DNA of 64,000 nt, from contig RHGM01000001.1 in the NCBI GenBank assembly GCA_003724185.1, positions 973,343-1,037,342 on the forward strand, read 5' to 3'. The stretch's first letter is position 1. Every line of letters begins with the position of its first letter. The notes under the pieces were generated by a model. That model ran no database searches and was not told the DNA's origin. It saw only the letters and a program-made list of their open reading frames with translations. The translations under genes were made by a program, and so were the position numbers. Source of the stretch: Porphyrobacter sp. IPPAS B-1204 (GTDB taxonomy: Bacteria; Pseudomonadota; Alphaproteobacteria; Sphingomonadales; Sphingomonadaceae). Of this stretch, positions 1 to 9,194 are shown in pieces.

Positions 1-1359
1 CCGGCCGGCGCCGTGCTCAAGTGGCACGAAGTCATGCTGGATACCCACGCTCGTTCGGCGACCCCGGGTGCCGCTCCGGCCCAGAACGGCGGTCCGCTGC
101 GCACCACCCGCGGCTTTGCCATGACCCAGATCGCGGTGTTCGACGCGATGATGGCCTTTGATGGCAAGTACACCCCGTACAATTCCATCTCCCCCGCCCA
201 GCGCGGTGCCTCGGTCGAAGTGGCGATCGCCTATGCCGCGCATGATGTGCTGGCTGCGGTGTGGAGCGGCCAGAGCGCCCGCTTGGCTCAGGTGCTTGCC
301 GATGATCTCGCCGCGATCGGCGCAAGCCCCGATGCGCTCGCCAAGGGCCGCACTGTCGGCCAGGCCGCTGCGGCTGCAATCATCGCCCGCCGCACCAACG
401 ACGGCTCGCAGATCCCGGAAGTCAACTTTGGCGGCGGCGGTCGTACCGCGACCGGCACCACCGATGCCAACGGCGATCCAGTGAACGTCGGGGCCATCGG
501 CCAGCTGAAGTGGCGTCCCGATCCGGAGACCGCCGGCAACCAGATCGCGCTCGGCGCAAACTGGGGCGCGGTGACCCCCTTCGCTCTTCAGAACGGTGCA
601 CAGTTCCGCGCACCGCCGTTCCCGGCTCCGGGCACGGCCGCCTATCGCAGCGAATACAACGACGTGAAGGCCGTCGGCGCTTCGCTGGATACCGCTGGCA
701 GCACCAGCACCGCCCGCACCCGCTTCATCGGCAACTATTGGGGCTATGAAGGTACCCCGCTGCTGGGTGTGCCGCCGCGGCTCTATGCCAAGATCGCGAT
801 TGTGCTGGCCGACCGGGGCAAGCTCAACAACCCGAGCGAACTCGCCCGCTTCCTGGCGCTGGCGCACATCGGCATGGCCGACGCCGGCATCGCAGCGTGG
901 GATTCCAAGTATCACTACAACATCGCTCGCCCCGTCACCGCCATTCGCACGGAAGATGGTGATCCGATGACCACCACTGATCCGAACTGGAAGCCCTTCG
1001 GCATCTCGCGCGCGAACCTTGCCACCTACGTGCACCAGACCCCGCCGTTCCCGGCCTACACCTCGGGTCACGCATCATTCGGTTCGGCCGTCTTCGAAGC
1101 GGCACGCGCTTTCATGCCCGATCGCACCTCCTTCACCTACGTCTCGCAGGAATATGACGGCGTGTCGGTCGACCCGCTCGATGGGTCGGTGCGTCCGCTG
1201 GTGCCGGTCCGCTATCGCAGCCTGAGCGAAGCCGAAATCGAAAACGGACGCAGCCGCGTGTTCAACGGTGTTCACTGGCAGGCGGACAGCACGATCGGGG
1301 AAATGCAAGGGCGGCAGACCGTGCGCTACGCCAACGCGACCTTGTTCCAGCGTCGCTAG
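1..1359 (+). CDS. Vanadium-dependent haloperoxidase / PAP2-type phosphatase, 5' end cut by window
   Basis: This is a secreted-type enzyme of the vanadium haloperoxidase / PAP2 acid phosphatase superfamily, which binds vanadate or phosphate in one shared pocket. The open frame runs through the left window edge, so the true start and any signal peptide are outside; a GTG at 13 is only an internal candidate. The three pocket motifs are visible: Lys and Arg in 'KYHYNIARP' (about residues 299-307 counted from that GTG), 'YTSGHASF' with the Ser-Gly-His, and 'NGVHW' with a preceding Arg. All three are near the C-terminus, as in bacterial family members. Haloperoxidase and phosphatase activity cannot be told apart from sequence alone. 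A strong terminator follows the stop. Confidence 0.82.
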   Translation, partial: PAGAVLKWHEVMLDTHARSATPGAAPAQNGGPLRTTRGFAMTQIAVFDAMMAFDGKYTPYNSISPAQRGASVEVAIAYAAHDVLAAVWSGQSARLAQVLADDLAAIGASPDALAKGRTVGQAAAAAIIARRTNDGSQIPEVNFGGGGRTATGTTDANGDPVNVGAIGQLKWRPDPETAGNQIALGANWGAVTPFALQNGAQFRAPPFPAPGTAAYRSEYNDVKAVGASLDTAGSTSTARTRFIGNYWGYEGTPLLGVPPRLYAKIAIVLADRGKLNNPSELARFLALAHIGMADAGIAAWDSKYHYNIARPVTAIRTEDGDPMTTTDPNWKPFGISRANLATYVHQTPPFPAYTSGHASFGSAVFEAARAFMPDRTSFTYVSQEYDGVSVDPLDGSVRPLVPVRYRSLSEAEIENGRSRVFNGVHWQADSTIGEMQGRQTVRYANATLFQRR

Positions 1360-1403
1360 GGATTTGGGGGAAGGCGGAAGGTGCCTTCCCCTGCCCACAC
1401 ATG

Positions 1404-1435
1404 AGGCTGCCCGGTCTGCGCCGGGCAGCCTTTTT
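1404..1435 (+). terminator. Rho-independent terminator after the haloperoxidase gene
   Basis: A perfect 11-bp inverted repeat (AGGCTGCCCGG / CCGGGCAGCCT, 6-nt loop) is followed directly by a T run, 45 bases after the upstream stop codon. It also argues against a start at the ATG at 1401 for the next gene. Confidence 0.85.
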
Positions 1436-1457
1436 CGTCAGCACTCAGGACACTCCC

Positions 1458-1952
1458 ATGAAGCTCACCTTCCCTTTCCGCGCCGCCCTCGCCGGGCTCG
1501 CTCTGGCAGCGAGCGCGGCCTGTTCCGAGACTGCGGCACAAACGCAGCCCGCCGCACAGCCGACCAGCGAAGTCGACGCCAAGATCGCCGAGTTGTTCGC
1601 TGAAGGGCCCACGCAGCCCCGCGAGCGCCCTGACTTCAGCAATGAAACCGTGCTGAAGCTCAACCCGATCGTCGGCCGCGCCAAGGCCGCGCTTGACCGG
1701 TATGATGAGCTGACCCCGCAGCTCGCTGCCGCCCGTGAAGGTGGGGACAAGACTCGGATTTCGGAAATCACGGCGGAATTCGCCCGGCTTAAAGCTGAAA
1801 CCGATGCGGCGAACACCGCATTTCAGGCCGAAAAGAAGGCGCTGCTGGGCCGGGGCGAGTATTACAACGAGGTGGTGCTGGCCGCGATGGAGCAGTTCGT
1901 GGCCGAAGCCCCTGCGGAAATCGCCGAGGCGCTGACACAGTCAGGACAATAG
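1458..1952 (+). CDS. Small predicted lipoprotein, function unknown
   Basis: A 164-residue protein. It begins with a short basic n-region and hydrophobic core, then 'ALAASAACSE', a good lipobox with the lipidated Cys near residue 21. The mature part is Ala/Glu-rich and mostly predicted helical, with heptad-like stretches around residues 70-130. I do not recognise a family. The ATG at 1458 is chosen because it gives the signal peptide directly; the upstream in-frame ATG at 1401 sits inside a terminator hairpin. It is followed by a TonB-receptor gene on the same strand after about 90 bp. Confidence 0.7.
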   Translation: MKLTFPFRAALAGLALAASAACSETAAQTQPAAQPTSEVDAKIAELFAEGPTQPRERPDFSNETVLKLNPIVGRAKAALDRYDELTPQLAAAREGGDKTRISEITAEFARLKAETDAANTAFQAEKKALLGRGEYYNEVVLAAMEQFVAEAPAEIAEALTQSGQ

Positions 1953-2043
1953 GCAGCTCGTAACCTTTCGTCGCGCCCACACGAATCCTCGCGCAGATGC
2001 GCAGGCACGCTATGGCCTGCGAAGATTTGAACAGGGGAATTTG

Positions 2044-5000
2044 ATGATCGCGACCATCCTTCGGGTAACCGTCGGGGCAATGGCCCTCGGCGCGGGGTCG
2101 CTGCTGCTGGCGCCGCCGGTGCTGGCGCAGCAGGCGGGGATCGAGATTGCGGTGGTCGCGCCCGATGGCGGCCCTGTGGCCGATGCCGAAGTGGTGATCG
2201 AAAACCGCGCAATCGGCCTTGTCCGGACACTGCGCACCGATGCGCGCGGGCGGGTGACAGTGGACGGGCTGACCACTGCGGGCGAATATCTGGTCTCCGT
2301 GCCCGCCTCTGACCAATATGCCGGGCTGGCCGCGCAGCCGGTGGAACTGCGCGCCAACTTTGCGCGCAGCATCATTCTGCAACTCGCCGCGCCGCCCAGC
2401 GAAGGCATCACCGTGACCGCTGCGCGCGCGATCACCGGGCTCAACACCGCCAACGCCGAGATTTCCGCCTCGCTGGGGCGCGAACAGCTGGTTACCCTGC
2501 CGATCGAGGGGCGTGACGTGCTGGGCGCGCTCATCCGCCTGCCCAATGTGGTGCCGTCGACCGGGTTCTTCCCCGAAGCGCCTTCGATATCGATCAACGG
2601 ATCGAACGGGCTTGACACCAATTACCTGATCGACGGGCTCGACAATAACGAGAACTTCCTCGGCGGGATCAGGTTTCCGGTGCCGCTGGGCTTCACCCGC
2701 GAGGTGACCGTGCTGGCGAACTCTTACTCCGCCGCTTACGGGCGCACCGCCAATGGCATCGTCAATTACACCACGCCTTCGGGCAGCAATGACGTGACCG
2801 GCGAAGCCTATGCATTGGTGCGCCCCGGCCGCCCGCTCGATGCGCGCTCGCCCTTTCCGCGCCGCGACCTGACCGGCAATCCGGTGGGCGAGAGTTTTGA
2901 ACGCTATCAGGCAGGCTTTGCCGTAGGCGGCCCGCTGCAACGTGACCGCACCTTCCTTTACGCCAATTATGAATACACCCGTGACCGCAACACGCAGGTG
3001 GTGGACGCGCCCGCACTGGGGATCGTCGACACCGTCACCGGCAACAATGCATTCCATCTCGGCTCGCTGCGGCTCGATCACCGGCTGACCGATGATTGGA
3101 CGCTGGGCGCACGGGTGAATGTGGGGCGCGTCACGGTGGACCGGCCCGGCGGCGGGCTTGGCGGGGGCAACAACACCTTCCCCTCGGCCGGATCGCGGCA
3201 GGATCGCGCTTCGACGCTGGTGGCCGCGACTGCCAGCTATGCGGGGGCGGAATGGAGCTATGACGGCGCGGTGCAGTTCAGCCGCTTCCGCTGGGATTAC
3301 GGCGAGGCGATTGGCGCGCCGGGGCCGCAGGTGGTGCTGCGCGATCCTTCGGGTCTGGTGGCGGGCGTGGTCGGCAATCCCGGCTTCGTGTTCGACAGTC
3401 TGGAGGAGACCTGGCAGACCACCCACCGCGTCGGACGCGAAGTCGGCGCGCACAGCCTGCGGTTTGGCGCGGATATCATCCGGTCGGAATTCGCACTGCT
3501 GGGCGGGGGCAATCCGGATGGCAATTTCACCGTCGATCTGACCGCAGGGCAGCTTGCCAGCCTCTCCGCGCGCGGGCTGGCGCTTTCGGCGCAGGATGTG
3601 CTGGCGCTTAACCCGGTGGTCGCCAATTACGCGGTCGAACTGCGCCCGCAGAGCTTTGGCGCCAGCCAGACGCTGATCGCATTCTACCTCGAAGATGCAT
3701 GGCAACTCGCGCCCGATCTCACCGCCACGCTGGGGCTGCGGTGGGACTACGACACCCTGACCGAGCAAGGCGGCGGGGACGGCGATGCCGACAACATCGC
3801 CCCGCGCCTTGCGCTGAACTGGCAGCCCGACGCCCGATCTTCGGTGCGGTTCGGGGCGGGGATTTTCACGGGCAAGCTGTCCTATGCGGTGGTGTCCGAT
3901 GCCTTGCAGCGCAACACCACAGCGCCCGGGTTCCTGAACCAGCTTGCCCAATTGCAGGCGGCAGGGCTGATCCCGCCCGGAACCGATCTGGATGCAATCA
4001 CCTTTGAAGGCAATCTCACCGTCTCGCCCCCCTGCACCACCGTGGCCGCCTGCCCCGCGCCCGAGGCTGTGCAGGCCTTCCGCGATACGGCAACCTTGAA
4101 CGAGGCGCGGATTCTCAGCCCCACGGGCTATGACAATCCGTGGAGCTTGCAGGTCAGCGGCGGGTATCAATATCAGGCGACCGATACACTGACCCTGTCA
4201 GTCGATGCGCTCTACAGCCGCTCGCACAATCTGGTGCGGCTGCGCGACCTGAATGCGCCCGCCCCCTTCACCCCCAACCTCGCCAACCTGACCGAGGCAA
4301 ACATCGCCCTGTTGCGCGGCCAGCCGGACAACGCGGCGCGCTTCGCGCTGGCACAAAGCCTTGGTCTGATACGCAGCCAGGCCGATGCCGATGCCTCGCG
4401 CCCGGTGGCGCTGGTGCCGGGCGGCGCGCGGCAGATCACAGTGTCGGAAACCGCAGGCGAGGCAGAATATCTCGCGCTGATCCTGCAAGCGATCAAGGCA
4501 CGCGGGGATGACGGTTACGCCTTCCGGTTGAGCTACACCCTGTCCCGCCTCACCAACGACACCGACGACATCAACTTCCGCAGCCCCAACGCCAACGACT
4601 TCAGCACCGAATGGGGCCCATCGGCCAATGACCGGCGGCACGTGATTTCAGCCGTCGGCTACCTCTATCCGGCGGACGGGTTGACGGTGACGCTGGCGGG
4701 GCTGTTCCAATCGGGTCAGCCGGTCAATCTGGTGCCCGATGCGCGCATCTTCGGCACGCAGGATCTGAACGGCGACGGCGCGAGTTTCGGCGAGAACTTT
4801 GTCGGCAATTCCGATCGCTTTCCGGGTGAGGCACGCAATTCTGCCCGTCTGCCGTGGACGGCCACCATCGACATGGGGGTGCGCTATGCCCTGCCGGTTC
4901 TGGGCGGACGGATCGAGGCCAGCGCGGATGTGTTCAACCTGCTGAACGCCAACAACCAGAGCGGGTTCGCCAACGCGGCAACCACATCGAACCAGATCCA

Positions 5001-5082
5001 GTTCGGCGGCGGTGCGCCCTTCGTCCAGCGCAACGCCGCCCCGCCCCGGCAATTCCAGTTCGGACTGGCGTACAGGTTCTAG
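2044..5082 (+). CDS. TonB-dependent outer-membrane receptor with N-terminal carboxypeptidase-regulatory-like domain (Oar type)
   Basis: A 1012-residue outer-membrane protein. It has a signal peptide ending in 'APPVLAQ', then an immunoglobulin-like carboxypeptidase-regulatory domain (about residues 30-110, 'VVAPDGGPVADAEVVIE'), a plug domain ('YLIDGLDNNENFLGG', near residue 200) and a long beta-barrel ending in aromatic 'FGLAYRF', the usual C-terminal barrel signal. This domain order is the Oar-like subgroup, whose substrates are mostly unknown. The ATG at 2044 follows a purine-rich site (CAGGGGA); a TTG directly before it is less likely. The substrate cannot be inferred from the neighbours. 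Confidence 0.85.
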   Translation: MIATILRVTVGAMALGAGSLLLAPPVLAQQAGIEIAVVAPDGGPVADAEVVIENRAIGLVRTLRTDARGRVTVDGLTTAGEYLVSVPASDQYAGLAAQPVELRANFARSIILQLAAPPSEGITVTAARAITGLNTANAEISASLGREQLVTLPIEGRDVLGALIRLPNVVPSTGFFPEAPSISINGSNGLDTNYLIDGLDNNENFLGGIRFPVPLGFTREVTVLANSYSAAYGRTANGIVNYTTPSGSNDVTGEAYALVRPGRPLDARSPFPRRDLTGNPVGESFERYQAGFAVGGPLQRDRTFLYANYEYTRDRNTQVVDAPALGIVDTVTGNNAFHLGSLRLDHRLTDDWTLGARVNVGRVTVDRPGGGLGGGNNTFPSAGSRQDRASTLVAATASYAGAEWSYDGAVQFSRFRWDYGEAIGAPGPQVVLRDPSGLVAGVVGNPGFVFDSLEETWQTTHRVGREVGAHSLRFGADIIRSEFALLGGGNPDGNFTVDLTAGQLASLSARGLALSAQDVLALNPVVANYAVELRPQSFGASQTLIAFYLEDAWQLAPDLTATLGLRWDYDTLTEQGGGDGDADNIAPRLALNWQPDARSSVRFGAGIFTGKLSYAVVSDALQRNTTAPGFLNQLAQLQAAGLIPPGTDLDAITFEGNLTVSPPCTTVAACPAPEAVQAFRDTATLNEARILSPTGYDNPWSLQVSGGYQYQATDTLTLSVDALYSRSHNLVRLRDLNAPAPFTPNLANLTEANIALLRGQPDNAARFALAQSLGLIRSQADADASRPVALVPGGARQITVSETAGEAEYLALILQAIKARGDDGYAFRLSYTLSRLTNDTDDINFRSPNANDFSTEWGPSANDRRHVISAVGYLYPADGLTVTLAGLFQSGQPVNLVPDARIFGTQDLNGDGASFGENFVGNSDRFPGEARNSARLPWTATIDMGVRYALPVLGGRIEASADVFNLLNANNQSGFANAATTSNQIQFGGGAPFVQRNAAPPRQFQFGLAYRF

Positions 5083-5104
5083 GGGAATGCGTTGGCGCGC
5101 CTGG

Positions 5105-5130
5105 GAGGAGAAGGTTCGAAACTCCTCTTT
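5105..5130 (+). terminator. Possible weak terminator after the Oar-type receptor
   Basis: A GAGGAG / CTCCTC hairpin with an 11-nt loop, followed by only three T, 23 bases after the receptor stop codon. The short stem and T run make it a weak candidate. Confidence 0.4.
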
Positions 5131-5266
5131 GATACGCCGGCCCGGTGGAACCACGCTTTAGGCCCGACATCACTCGCCGGAATCCTCACAGCCGCCCGTG
5201 CTGAGCGAACAGCTCGTCACGACGGGTGGGAGCAACTGAAATGCGCGACGTTTTGACCGTAACGGC

Positions 5267-5295
5267 AAAAAGGCCCCGGTTTCCCGGAGCCTTTT
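5267..5295 (-). terminator. Rho-independent terminator for the minus-strand receptor (possibly bidirectional)
   Basis: A 12-bp stem (AAAAGGCTCCGG on the minus strand with one G-U pair, 5-nt loop GAAA-type) is flanked by A and T runs, just beyond the stop codon of the minus-strand TonB receptor. The A/T symmetry lets it serve both convergent genes. Confidence 0.75.
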
Positions 5296-5323
5296 CGTCG
5301 CGCCAAACGCTGTGTCGCTTTCG

Positions 5324-8300
5324 TCAGAAGCCGAAGCGGACGCCAGCGTAGAAGAAGCGGCCGATATTGTCGTAGATGCCGCTGCCGGCGGTATTGCCGA
5401 TCTCGCCGAGCGGCGGAATCGTGTCGAGCAGATTGTCCACGCCGACATAGAAGGCATGGCCCTCGTCGCTTTCAAGATCGAGCCGGAAGTTGTGGTAGAA
5501 GGTTTCCGGATAGATGCTGGGGAAGGAGTAGTCCGGGTTCTCCGGCGGACGTCCCTGCAGCGGGTTGAAGGTCTCGAAGGTGTTGACGAACTGCTCGCCG
5601 ATGTAGCGCATGTTGTAGGTCAGGCGCGGCACACCAAAATCCAGACCGACGATAATGCTGCCCGAAAATTCCGGATCGCCCAGTTCGAGCAGCTGCTGGT
5701 TGATGAAATTCGGATCATTGATGTCGGTGAAGTTGTCCCGCTCAATCACGTAGGACAGCAGCCCACGGAAGCTGAGTTCCACCCCGCCCAGATCGCGCTG
5801 GAAATTGAGATCGAAATCGATGCCGGAGGTCTTCTGGCGCGCGAAGTTGAACGGTCCGGAGATGAACGAACGATCGGTCGGTGCCAGCGGGATGCTGATC
5901 GTCGAGCCGCCCAGCAACCGGTCTGATTGCCCTTGGAAGGTGCCATCGGGGCGCCGGAAGATTGACGCGCAGAACGGGTTGTCGATACCCGATGGGTTAT
6001 CGTAGCACTGGTTGATGATCGTCTGCGCACCGAGCGAGAAGATCACGTTATCGATCTCGATGTTGTAGTAATCGACCGATAGCGAAAGGCCGCGCACAAA
6101 TTCCGGCTGGAAGATCACGCCCGCGGTGAAGCTGTTCGAGACTTCCGCATCAAGGTTGGGGTTGCTGCCGTTAAGGCCGCGGATCCCCGATGCCGGGATA
6201 TTGGTGAAAGGCTGGGACGCTCCGTCAACCACAACCGTCGTCGGCACCCCGGCGGCGGCGCAGTTGGCGACGCGGTTGGGGTTGTCATTGATGAAGCGCG
6301 AATCGCACGGATCGACCAGGCCGTTGAGGAAGGTCTGGCTCGGTTCGGCAAACAGGTCTGACTGGGTCGGGATACGCACCGAGCGGGCATAGCTGCCGCG
6401 CAAGCGGAGGCTGTCGATCGGCTGCCAGATGATCCCGGCATTGTAAGCCTCAGTCGTGCCGACATTCCCGATGTTGTAATCGGCGATGCGGAACGCGCCT
6501 TCGATGCTCAGCTCTTCGAAAAACGGCGTGTCCGAAATGATCGGAATGCGGATTTCGGCGTAGGCTTCCTTGGCTTCGAGATCTGGCGGATCGAAGACGG
6601 GGATCGCATTGAGGAAGGTCGCACCCGAACGGGTCACTTCGTCAAAGGCCGAGAACGCGGTTTCCTTGCGGTATTCGCCGCCGATGGCGAACTGGATCGG
6701 GCCGCCCGGCAGCTCGAAGAAGTCGGCGGTATCGCCTGAGATGAAGGCAGTGGCCTGATACTGTTCGGCCTTCTGTTCACGGCTTGAAGCGACCACGAAG
6801 TAATCGAGTGCCTCCCGCGATGGTGCGCCGAAACCGAACAGATTGACGGGCACGCAGGCCGCATCGTCATTGTCCGGGTTGGTATCGGCATTGATGCCGC
6901 AGACGATCTGGCCTGCCCCGTTGCGCACGGCATTGATCGAATTCGCGTAACGCGACAGCAGGACGTTGCCCTGTGTCTCGTAAGCGGTTTCGAGCCGGCC
7001 GTAATTGAACGCGACCTCGTAGTTCCAGCCATTGTCGAAAGTTCCGTCGACCCCGACCACCGCACGGTAGGTTTCGCGCCGGTGATCCTCACCGCGGCCG
7101 CCGAAATCGACATTGAAGCGGAATGCCGAGAAGCTGTCGGTCACGCCGGCCTGAGTCAGCGTATCCCTGGCCTGATCGGTCAGGAACGGATTGTTGATCG
7201 AGAAGGTGTTGTTGAAGAAAGTCGGCTGGCCTTCCTGGATCGCGTCGATGCGGACGTACTTTGCTTCGATGAAGGGGCGGAAGGCCGGCGACACCTCGAA
7301 ACTTGCCAGCACGTTCAAGGCCTTGCGGTCGAGCTCGGGAGCAAGCTGGCCGGTCAGGCCCAGCGTCGAGCCGAGGCCGCCGACCGAAGCGGCCGAGCCG
7401 ACGGTGCGGAAGTCCCTCAACGGGGTGTTGCGCAGCAGATCGCCATTGGCGCCGAAGACGAAGGTCTGTCCCAGCGGGTTGCCGGCCTGATTGCGCTCGC
7501 CAGTGCAGCCGAAGGGGGTCGGCTGGCCGGCAGTGAGGCCCGGGCAGGCAGCGGTGAACAGGCCGCCTTCGGCGATGTTGATGTTGCGCACACCCTCGAT
7601 GAATACCCGGTCCGGCACGCCATTGCCGCCGGCCGGTTCGCCGATGGTGTTTTCGACAAGCTGCAGCTGGCGGCGACCACTGAAGGCGCCAGTGATCTCG
7701 TCACGATCGGTGAAATACACCGCTTCCTGCCGGCTGTATTCGCCCGACACGGCGATGTTGCCGCGTCCATCGGCAAAGTTCTTGCCCGCAGTGAGCGAGG
7801 CGTAGAGCGTGCCGCGATGGCCGCCCTCGGCGACCCCGCCCTGGAACTGGCCTTCGATCCCTTCAAAATCGCGCTTGAGGATGAAGTTCACCACGCCTGC
7901 CACGGCGTCTGCACCATAGACCGCGCTGTTGCCGCCGGTGGTGATGTCGATGCGCTCGACAAGCGCGTTGGGGATGGTGTTGACGTCGACGCTGGTCGGA
8001 ACACCGGGCTGCGACGTGATGTGACGCCGACCGTTGACCAGCACCAGCGTGCGGTTGGTGCCCAGGCCGCGCAGGTCGAGCAGGTTGAGCCCGGCCGTTC
8101 CGATAAAGCGGGTCGAGTTGGACTGGCTGAAGGTCGAACGCAGCGAAGGCAGATCGTTCAGCGCGTCACCCAGATTGATCTCGCCGGTCGATTGAATTTC
8201 TTCCAGCGACAACGAAACGATCGGCGAAGTGCTCCGGTCATTGGGCCGCTGGATGCGCGTGCCCGTCACAGTGATCACGTTCACCGGCGCGGCTTCCTCA

Positions 8301-8437
8301 GCCTCCATAGGGGGCGTGACGGTGGTATCGTCAGCAACCTCATCCTGCGCGAACGCCGGAGCGGCGATCGAAAGCGCGGCAAGGCCCACGCCCGCGATAA
8401 GTCCAGTCCGCAAGGAAGCGGGGGAAATCGTCTTCAT
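5324..8437 (-). CDS. TonB-dependent outer-membrane receptor
   Basis: A 1037-residue receptor. The signal peptide ends 'AAPAFAQ'. A TonB-box-like stretch 'NVITVTGTRI' lies near residue 55, followed by a plug with 'TLVLVNGRRH' and 'SAVYGADAVAGVVNFILK', then a large barrel ending 'FFYAGVRFGF'. The long plug signature is typical of the sphingomonad/Caulobacter receptor expansion, often used for saccharides, siderophores or other large nutrients; the substrate is unknown. I chose the ATG at 8437, preceded by GAGAGG at good spacing. An in-frame upstream codon at 8491 would only add 18 residues in front of the signal peptide. Confidence 0.85.
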   Translation of the reverse strand: MKTISPASLRTGLIAGVGLAALSIAAPAFAQDEVADDTTVTPPMEAEEAAPVNVITVTGTRIQRPNDRSTSPIVSLSLEEIQSTGEINLGDALNDLPSLRSTFSQSNSTRFIGTAGLNLLDLRGLGTNRTLVLVNGRRHITSQPGVPTSVDVNTIPNALVERIDITTGGNSAVYGADAVAGVVNFILKRDFEGIEGQFQGGVAEGGHRGTLYASLTAGKNFADGRGNIAVSGEYSRQEAVYFTDRDEITGAFSGRRQLQLVENTIGEPAGGNGVPDRVFIEGVRNINIAEGGLFTAACPGLTAGQPTPFGCTGERNQAGNPLGQTFVFGANGDLLRNTPLRDFRTVGSAASVGGLGSTLGLTGQLAPELDRKALNVLASFEVSPAFRPFIEAKYVRIDAIQEGQPTFFNNTFSINNPFLTDQARDTLTQAGVTDSFSAFRFNVDFGGRGEDHRRETYRAVVGVDGTFDNGWNYEVAFNYGRLETAYETQGNVLLSRYANSINAVRNGAGQIVCGINADTNPDNDDAACVPVNLFGFGAPSREALDYFVVASSREQKAEQYQATAFISGDTADFFELPGGPIQFAIGGEYRKETAFSAFDEVTRSGATFLNAIPVFDPPDLEAKEAYAEIRIPIISDTPFFEELSIEGAFRIADYNIGNVGTTEAYNAGIIWQPIDSLRLRGSYARSVRIPTQSDLFAEPSQTFLNGLVDPCDSRFINDNPNRVANCAAAGVPTTVVVDGASQPFTNIPASGIRGLNGSNPNLDAEVSNSFTAGVIFQPEFVRGLSLSVDYYNIEIDNVIFSLGAQTIINQCYDNPSGIDNPFCASIFRRPDGTFQGQSDRLLGGSTISIPLAPTDRSFISGPFNFARQKTSGIDFDLNFQRDLGGVELSFRGLLSYVIERDNFTDINDPNFINQQLLELGDPEFSGSIIVGLDFGVPRLTYNMRYIGEQFVNTFETFNPLQGRPPENPDYSFPSIYPETFYHNFRLDLESDEGHAFYVGVDNLLDTIPPLGEIGNTAGSGIYDNIGRFFYAGVRFGF

Positions 8438-9042
8438 GTTTGCTATGCCTCTCATTGTCATTTCATGCGGAAGGCTCCGCAGCGGACACACAAGGTGTCT
8501 GACCGAAAGACTAATGGGGCGGGCCGAATGGCGCTTGTGGAATGGCGATCAATTCATCGCAGGATTGTCAGATGTTGTAAGATTGCAACAAAATAATGCA
8601 ATTATCCATCGTAGAGAACGGTCTGTCGAAAAGTTAAATCGACTATAGATGTTATAAACCCAGTTTATTGTTTCACGAGGCGCCTGTGGACGCCACCATC
8701 CCGATCCTCGCAACAGCCGTTCTGCCAGTCCATCGATCAGGCCGCCCGCTGCAGCGAAACCCGGCGATCGGCCCTGCGCTTCGACTCACAAACCTTCCGC
8801 AGAACCGCTGTGTGTTGGGAGCCGAGACACCAGGAAGAGCCTTGATGACCGCCCCCCCATCGACCGCGGGTTTTCGAGGACACAAACGAATTCGGGAGGG
8901 AAAGTGTGGCGCGCCCGGCAGGACTGTCCGCGTCGCTGACGCGCCGCGTTCATCTCCGCAGCCTGCGGCTGCTCCGATTCCGAACGAGGTTCGCTCCTTG
9001 AGGGCTCGCCGCCTCACCCTGCCCCGTTGGGGCCGGATGAGT
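8438..9042. other. 605-bp intergenic region
   Basis: No convincing gene is seen. Bases about 8560-8670 are markedly AT-rich compared with the surroundings and probably hold the promoter of the minus-strand TonB receptor. The right part contains a stray 19-bp copy of the 3' end of the neighbouring tRNA-Arg. An open frame across 8668-9084 on the plus strand runs into the tRNA and looks non-coding. Confidence 0.6.
8907..8925 (-). repeat. 19-bp direct repeat of the tRNA-Arg 3' end
   Basis: TGGCGCGCCCGGCAGGACT is identical to bases 9043-9061, the CCA end, acceptor stem and start of the T-arm of the tRNA-Arg gene, 136 bp away in the same orientation. Such tRNA-3' duplicates are usual scars or attachment sites of integrative elements, but no integrase is seen here. 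Confidence 0.7.
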
Positions 9043-9119
9043 TGGCGCGCCCGGCAGGACTCGAACCTGCTGCCTCAAGATTAGAAGTCTCGCGCTCTAT
9101 CCAGATGAGCTACGGGCGC
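9043..9119 (-). tRNA. tRNA-Arg (anticodon TCT)
   Basis: A complete 77-nt cloverleaf on the minus strand including an encoded CCA. The acceptor stem is GCGCCCG / CGGGCGC with G discriminator, the D-arm contains 'AGCTCATCTGGATAGAGC', the anticodon loop is CTTCTAA with TCT, and the T-arm holds GGTTCGAGTCC. It reads AGA codons, which are rare in this GC-rich genome. Confidence 0.95.
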
Positions 9120-9194
9120 GCGCCCCGATTGCAGGGAGCGTCCGCCCAATAGCGCGCTTTGCTGCTCGCGCAAATCGCGCTAACCGGACTGGCG

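Noticed and set aside
1789-4170. A very long open frame on the minus strand opposite the Oar-type receptor
   Set aside because: It is antisense to a gene with clear domains, has Arg/Gly/His-rich composition typical of GC-rich shadow frames, and no recognisable motif.
5083-5266. Cobalamin riboswitch search in the gap after the first TonB receptor
   Set aside because: No B12-box-like conserved core could be seen, and the flanking genes are convergent, so a leader would make no sense here.
7082-8596. A 504-codon plus-strand frame opposite the second TonB receptor
   Set aside because: Shadow of the receptor gene; no ribosome site and composition like other antisense frames.
8668-9084. A 138-codon frame in the intergenic region
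   Set aside because: It runs into the tRNA-Arg gene and has no ribosome site or family similarity.
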